From assembly GCA_003439945.1 (NCBI GenBank), contig QVRM01002195.1, positions 62,001 to 126,000 on the forward strand: a stretch of DNA of 64,000 nucleotides, written 5' to 3'. Source of the DNA: Dermanyssus gallinae. Its lineage: Eukaryota > Arthropoda > Arachnida > Mesostigmata > Dermanyssidae. Shown in pieces: positions 58,157 to 64,000 of this stretch. Numbering within the stretch: position 1 is the stretch's first letter; each line of letters begins with the position of its first letter. Made by a program: the position numbers and the translations under genes. Under the pieces are notes generated by a model, which ran no database searches, had not been told where the DNA came from, and saw nothing but the letters and a program-made list of their open reading frames with translations.

Positions 58157-58564
58157 ATGCTAAACCGAAGCGGCTGCCTGTTTACGGTGTGCTTGTTTCT
58201 CTCGCTACTCAACGTAAGCCTCGCCGGGACGACGCAGGAACCCTACCATAACACGTTGGGTCGAAGCCCTTCGTCGCCCTCCTCCAGTACGCTCGACGCT
58301 GACATAAGAAAATTTGTCCAGCTTCTACAACGCGACCCTGACAAGGCGTTGGCGTCGTTCATTGATCGGGCAATTCCGCCGTCTTTTCTGTTTTGGACCG
58401 CCCTTCTCATCGGAACCTGCCTCATCACGACGACTCTGTGTGTCCTGCTAAGCGTCTCGATTATCTCAATAGTGCGGTATCTTAACGACGGCAATGTGTC
58501 ATCATTCGGCTCGACTCGCTTGAAATCACGCCTACTGTCACCTGTAGATCGACACTATATGTAG
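58157..58564 (+). CDS. Small predicted secretory-pathway membrane protein, 135 aa, unknown family
   Basis: I do not recognise the family. The protein begins MLNRSGCLFTVCLFLSLLNV, a strong signal peptide with likely cleavage near residue 23. A Ser/Pro-rich luminal stretch follows (24-45), then an amphipathic helix (about 47-71), one hydrophobic segment about 77-106 and a short tail with basic residues. This predicts a type I single-pass membrane protein. The ATG lies three bases after a possible splice acceptor (TTTCAG, ending at 58154), so this is probably the only or last coding exon of a gene with an upstream non-coding exon. An AATAAA at 58658-58663, about 95 bases after the stop, is a good polyadenylation signal. 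The frame is unrelated to the surrounding transposons. That it is translated is inference. Confidence 0.6.
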   Translation: MLNRSGCLFTVCLFLSLLNVSLAGTTQEPYHNTLGRSPSSPSSSTLDADIRKFVQLLQRDPDKALASFIDRAIPPSFLFWTALLIGTCLITTTLCVLLSVSIISIVRYLNDGNVSSFGSTRLKSRLLSPVDRHYM

Positions 58565-58657
58565 GCATGCATTTCGAAGCATAATGAGCAGCGTAGCGGG
58601 GATACGTATTGCCCTCGAATACCCTGTGTGCATGACATGACGTAAAAGTATTTTCTA

Positions 58658-58663
58658 AATAAA
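58658..58663 (+). terminator. Polyadenylation signal AATAAA
   Basis: Canonical hexamer about 95 bases downstream of the stop of the 135-codon frame. Confidence 0.55.
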
Positions 58664-58988
58664 TAATTTAATTCAACCTGATCATCGGTCGTCCTGCTGT
58701 ATCAACGAAGAAGAAGCACAGCGCGAAAAGTAGTTAGTTACGTCCCGTCGCACACACCGTAAACAGTTTTCGTATTGTCCGCTATTGTTTCAGTATCATT
58801 GCAGCTAGCAACTCCAATAAATAATGGGAGTCGTGAACAAGTATTTGCTTCCTGTTTTTACTTCTGCAATTCTTATTGACGATTTCGACCGCAATGAACA
58901 TTCACGCATTTCTTGGAATATTTATTGGGACTGCAGATCGTATCTGTAATGGGAATTCGTAAATCGTATGGAAAATAGATACGTTGTA

Positions 58989-59043
<55 letters not shown>
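58989..59043. repeat. (AT)n microsatellite
   Basis: Pure AT dinucleotide tract of about 55 bases. Confidence 0.9.
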
Positions 59044-59044
<1 letters not shown>

Positions 59045-59059
59045 CGTTTTTGTTTGCAA

Positions 59060-59401
59060 GGGCATATTAAATTATCTCCCTCTGGCAATTGTGAAATAAG
59101 TTAGAGTTGAAAAGTAGTGACATGCCTGAACACAAACTTATCTTCATGCTCATATTTTGGTTGACCTTATAAGTGTCAATTGTGAGACCAGGTTATCCCA
59201 ATGACCATATTTCTAGCTCATTCGACATCTTAACGTTGGCTAACAACAGCCTCAGCATGCAAAGGTTACCGTCAACTGATACGGAAGAGAGGAGCCTGAG
59301 GTTTTCCAAAGTTCTGATTGAATAAGGGATTCAAAACCGTCACTCTAAGCATCAGTGCTCACACATACTCATTTATGGTGCTGCTTCTTAACCATCACTC
59401 G

Positions 59402-59452
<51 letters not shown>

Positions 59453-59940
59453 ACGTGTATTTGGATAAGTCATCCAGCACAATCAAAACATAAATAAAAA
59501 AAAACACACTCACAAGAGCGGGTAGCACGGGCGATAGCCTTTTCTGCAAAATGCCCTGAATAGTTACAGTTGTTTAAATTTGTGCAATTATGGAAGTTTC
59601 AAGCTCAATGAAGAATTACTGAACTTAAATAAATTTGCCTTCCGGAGAAAACAGTCCCATAAAAAAAAGTGAGCAAGAGCGGCAGTCACAAGCATTTGTT
59701 TCCAAGTCGTTTTTATTTGGCAACTTATACATTGTGTGCCCGTTACCGTGCATACACATTTCATATAAGTACACTATGACTAGAGCTCAATATATATATA
59801 TATATATATATATTTACTCACGCACCCTTTGGAGGGGGGCTTTATTGAGGATTACCGAAATTTGATAACAAACACGCCATTAAGATATTTGGCTGTACAT
59901 GATTGTACATACGAGCTGTGCGCTCGCAAACATTCTATTA
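59060..59940. other. Unassigned sequence with two (AT)n tracts
   Basis: (AT)n at 59405-59449 and 59789-59812. No gene seen. Confidence 0.5.
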
Positions 59941-59946
59941 ACAATC

Positions 59947-60447
59947 TTACCTGGCTACAAATTTTGCCTGAATGTTCATACCAAAACAAGTTATCTTAGT
60001 CATGACTTCAAATAATTTATTGAATCTATCAGGCTGCTTACATATGCTGGTGAACGTACATCTATAAATGTTTTCTAATATAACGGTTATGTCCATGCAC
60101 TTAGCATTACTCCTGCTATTGATGCAGCTGTTAGGCAACACGTTTAATGAACTCTCTATGTATTTTGGCCACAATCTTCTTACCACACACGAGTCCCTGA
60201 TGCCATACGGGTGAAGCGTAGAATAAAACCGGAAGAAGCATAATGAATGTACGGTTTAACATACAGGTAAGCATCTTTAATCACAAATGAGCACAATATC
60301 CAGTTCAGTCTCTTTGTAGCGGCCGTTACCACTTCAAGTATATGAGGTGTATAGTTCAAGGTGTCGGATGTCAATATCCCCAAGTTTTTGATCGGTTTTT
60401 TAACAATTAGTTCTTCAGAGTCTAGCACGTAATTGTGTGCAGAGTTA

Positions 60448-60487
<40 letters not shown>

Positions 60488-60680
60488 GACATTTGTAATA
60501 AATATATAATTTAAATCAGTCAGTTGTCTGATATTTAATAATTGATCGTTTAGACTGCTTACATGATCTATAGAAGGTAGACAGTATTGTGAAGCAACTA
60601 ATGTACAATCACAATCAAAGTGAGGCACCTGTTCGCCACACTCATACCCTTTGAGGTTGTCTAACAAATGATGCCAAAAA
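59947..60680 (-). pseudogene. LINE reverse transcriptase C-terminal remnant
   Basis: On the minus strand the frame at 60428-60180 reads IKNLGILTSDTLNYTPHI, then VVTAATKRLNWILCSF and VKPYIHYASS, matching the LG--I-D-LNF--HI and R-ILEYAS motifs after the RT palm in CR1/jockey-like LINEs. It continues in other frames to 59947 (SSLIDSIN-like region). An (AT)n tract (60452-60484) interrupts it. Confidence 0.75.
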
Positions 60681-60699
60681 AAAAACAATTTTACACCTA

Positions 60700-62990
60700 A
60701 TATTGGGTACAGTCAATTAATTGTAGGCATTTAGTATACGACTAGCGCATCCTGACGTTATCGAGCTTTGTCACAAGTCTCCTGGGAAACAGACAAGGTG
60801 GTTCGTAGGCAAACGAACAAACCTGCTCCGTCAAGCGTTCGAGAAGCACTGTTAAGCCATCATGAGTGAAACGTGAAGCCATCATCGACATCGCAGCTAA
60901 CGGCGGTGGCTAAGACTGTCATATAGTGGGAGCAAAGTTAGCACATTGCGCCAAGTATCTCAGCCTACATCTTGTTACACAACGTAACTATTATTCGTGT
61001 GGAGGCCGTACGAGGTGGCGTGTCGTCTCATGCGGTCACACCACACGCGTTCTCGTGCACGCCATCACGACGATTGGACTACGGAATTGGCGGAATTTGG
61101 GTTGTTGTCGTTCCTTCGCGTCGTGCTGAAGCAAACTGAGTTTCACGACGATAACTCGTCAGCTGTTTACGTGTTCCGGAAGTTGCAGTGTAGTCCCGAT
61201 CGACGGGTTCCTGACGTGCATTGCCACGCCGTCTGTTTGTGTTGGCATTTTGAGGAACGTGACCAAGTACAGAATAGGATGAATTGTATACGTGGCGTGC
61301 CGACTTTCATATGAATGTTTGTTGATTGTGAGAAGCCACAGCGTCGTGCAAGAAGCTACAACATACAAAGTCACGATTGAACACTTTGATTACAAATGGA
61401 AGCGGCTTAGACGGATTGACTGGACCAGTGGACGAAGCCTAAAGAGAGCTGACGCGGTGAGTCTTTTCGTCGGCGAGACAGTATGGTGGAGAAAGTGCGA
61501 GAAAGGCCAAATCATGCGAATTCGTTTTCCACATCGGAACGGCAGTGATTTGGAGCCGCCCAAAAAAATTGTCATTAAAGTCGTACAAACACGATGCCAT
61601 AGTAAGCTTAGTAGCAGCGTCTTAAAGTTTAGTCTAGTAGCGCAGTGTTGTTAGTAGTACAGCGGCACGTTCTTCAATCTGCCATCTGCGCATCCTTTCT
61701 GAAACTTTAACAGATGTTGCGCCAATGTTTTGTTCTGTCTCCGCTTTTAATCGGGACACTGCCCTCTAGACAACAAACTTACCTATGGTGAAAAGTAAGA
61801 TTGCACTTATGTTCACCACGAGACCCTTAATTGTCAATGCTTGGTTTAGTTCGGATAGGATATCTGTATTGTGGTGAAGTCTAATGGCTCTCTGTACCTT
61901 CCAGGCAAGCATATTGTCAATTTTTTTTTACAAGACTGACCGGGTAGAGGGTTTTCAGAGCACGCATTCAGAGCGGTCGAAGACCATATGGAAGGAATCC
62001 GTTCATCACATACGCCTATCGAAGCCCTCGCAGAATTCGTTCTTAAACATCATTCAATCATATTCGCTAATTTTTAAGATAATGCCTTTAGTAGATAAAC
62101 TGCACATACAGCCTAATAAGACTAGGTGAATACAAATTTTGCACAAGAATATCACTGATATTAGTATAGTATATAGCATTGACATTCTCCTTGAGGTTTT
62201 CACCGGAAGCTTGTATGCAGTAGCGGAACAGGTAGAGGCTAAGATTTGCGGACTTAGGCTGAAGTTATTGTAAATACATAGTATGCATGCAAACTAAAGA
62301 ACGATCTGTGTCTTGTGAGGTGTCCCGCGTTTATATGGTCGAGTTTGGTCTACACATGAGTCACAGTGCCGCTGATTAGGAAATGCTTATTCCACTGCCG
62401 CATCTATACTCGCGACGGGTTGACCTTAAATTATCCGTCAATCGCTTCAACCAATTAAGATCGTTCTACAGAACAATCTCCGCTCTAATGATGAATACCA
62501 GTAATACGAGACCGTTGTTCCCCGTTAGACTGGATTTGACGGAACGAGAAACTACTGACAGTATAGTCAAAATTGTCGAGTAGTACTCTATTCATCACAA
62601 GCCTTTAATTGATTTAGCGTAAAAATAACTTGACAAACAGTGCTACAGTCTCGTATAGCACCAATAACGATATGTTTCAATTTCATGTCAGCATAAATTG
62701 AGCGAAGCCGGAACCTTGTGCTCCTATTTCTAACGTTGCTGAGCCTCCCTATCCATATGTGTGTCGTCTTAAAGCTCGTCTTTATAACAACAGCGCGAAA
62801 TCTTAAAAGCATCATTGTGTGAGAGTTTGGCTCTCTGCGCTCGTTTTAACTACGCATTTTCGGGCTTATTGCTGTTTTTCTGGCCTCTCTAGTTGTGTGG
62901 GGCACCACGTCGAGTGTGGCTGTCGTTACGAGATGCACGCGCACATCGTTGTTCCTTCGCACGTTCGATGTCACCTTGGTGATTGATACG
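60700..62990. other. Unassigned sequence
   Basis: Frames of 60-120 codons occur (for example 60997-61314 and 61292-61654, plus) without a confident family match. One faintly resembles the end of a THAP zinc finger. No splice-consistent gene was found. Confidence 0.4.

Positions 62991-62993
<3 letters not shown>

Positions 62994-63026
<33 letters not shown>
62994..63026. repeat. (AT)n microsatellite
   Basis: AT dinucleotide tract. Confidence 0.9.
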
Positions 63027-63028
<2 letters not shown>

Positions 63029-63229
63029 TAAGCGCTTTCAATCAAGGCAGAACAAACCGTAAGCCAACATGCGACGAACACATGCTCAACACTCTCAGAT
63101 AAATGGCATTATCACCGCTCATGAAACAATGGTGCTATTGCGTGATGTTAACATGCGTTCATTTACGTGCATATAAAACTTTTTGCAATGTTAATGCATG
63201 TCTACAAGAGTATTTATACGTGAGTGTGC

Positions 63230-63234
<5 letters not shown>

Positions 63235-63275
<41 letters not shown>

Positions 63276-63342
63276 ATCAAAATTTCACAGTATTTAAGGC
63301 TTTATATATATGCATGTATATATATATATATATATATATGAT
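63235..63342. repeat. Two (AT)n tracts with short inverted repeats
   Basis: AT tracts at 63235-63273 and 63319-63340. TTTCACAGTAT after the first is reverse-complementary to ATACTGTGAAA after the second, a third, smaller case of inverted repeats next to AT tracts. Confidence 0.75.
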
Positions 63343-63599
63343 ACTGTGAAAAAATCAAATACCTACGCTGCCCCTAGCCACTACGCAGAGTAATCGATCA
63401 CTAGAATCCGTCCGTAGCAGCGGACGCTCGGCTTGCAGTATATCGAGAAGGTAAGCGACGTGCATGTGGATAATGCACATTGCCGTTGGTAACGACACAA
63501 CGTGCACGTGCGAAGAGGAGGGTTCCGTGTACGTGGGTATGTGTCGTGCATGGTGGTGTTGTCTTTGCTGTCACTGATGTTGATGCTAACTAGCTTTTA

Positions 63600-63695
63600 A
63601 CGTGCGCTTCCACGTACGCCGGTCGGCCGCCATGTTTGTGGCAGGTTTGAGCTTGTTGTAACGGCGATGGCTAGCGTGGCAACGCCGAATCAGGT
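63600..63695 (+). promoter_or_regulatory. Possible promoter / first exon at the right edge
   Basis: GGCCGCCATGTTTG at about 63627-63640 fits a YY1-type core-promoter/translation-start element. An ATG at 63667 opens MASVATPNQ and runs into CAG|GTTTTTT, a weak donor-like site. The local sequence is richer in CpG than its surroundings. Could be the 5' end of a gene continuing beyond the window. Confidence 0.25.
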
Positions 63696-64000
63696 TTTTT
63701 GCTTCTTCTCCTGCTGCTAAGAGAACCGGGGGACGTGATGCGTGCTACGCTTGATTGGACTCTTGCATACTTTGTCTGCCGCTTTCCGTAGAGATTGCCG
63801 TAGGAAAACCCCGTTTCATTTTGACAACCGCCGGCAATTATTCAGCAACCGCGAGGCAACACACACCGTTTAGATCTCTCAGCTACAGACAGTAACCTAC
63901 TGGCGTGTGACTAACCTGTGCTTTACAATACAATTTATCTTTGTGTTACCAAGGCCTAAGAGGGTTACGGTTAATAAGAGCAGCCTCGCTTTCGGCACCT

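Noticed and set aside
60997..61314. Possible THAP-type zinc finger
   Set aside because: Only the end (CWHFEERDQVQNR then GVPTF) resembles the family; the N-terminal C2 part and the conserved Pro/Trp are not visible.

Overview
This is a nuclear window from an animal, most likely an arthropod. I suspect a chelicerate such as a mite, but nothing here proves it. Spliceosomal introns with GT/AG borders, tRNA-derived SINEs, non-LTR retrotransposons, mariner-type transposons and long (AT)n microsatellites rule out a prokaryote. Only three protein genes are supported; the rest is decayed transposon sequence and simple repeats.

Layout. (1) 1-13.0 kb is a repeat graveyard. It holds several broken LINEs on both strands, half a mariner, and two (AT)n tracts inside inverted repeats. 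(2) 13.79-17.57 kb, minus strand, is a complete single-exon gene for an NPC1-type sterol transporter of 1258 residues. (3) 17.57-27.24 kb separates NPC1 from the divergent METTL3 gene. It is full of CAA/GTT, CAG and CAT low-complexity DNA, with one full-length SINE bounded by a perfect 14-bp target-site duplication. (4) 27.24-44.86 kb, plus strand, is METTL3, the catalytic subunit of the mRNA N6-adenosine methyltransferase. I reconstructed it as nine exons with matching splice phases, giving 661 codons. Its 8.3-kb first intron holds transposon relics, a 420-bp tandem duplication and a 1-kb palindrome. (5) 44.9-58.1 kb is again repeats, LINE RT pieces and two mariner copies. (6) 58.16-58.56 kb encodes a small predicted membrane protein of 135 residues with no recognised family. 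(7) 58.7-64 kb is LINE debris and AT repeats, with a possible first exon or promoter at the extreme right.

The genes do not form a pathway. NPC1 acts in late endosomes and lysosomes, METTL3 in the nucleus, and the small protein is probably at a membrane. NPC1 and METTL3 are divergent neighbours about 9.7 kb apart. NPC1 has no introns in a region where METTL3 has eight, which suggests NPC1 may derive from a retrotransposed copy. The most unusual structural items are the foldback palindrome and its reiterated ends, inverted repeats flanking (AT)n tracts, and a 19-bp array just upstream of METTL3 exon 1. I found no clearly new biological system.
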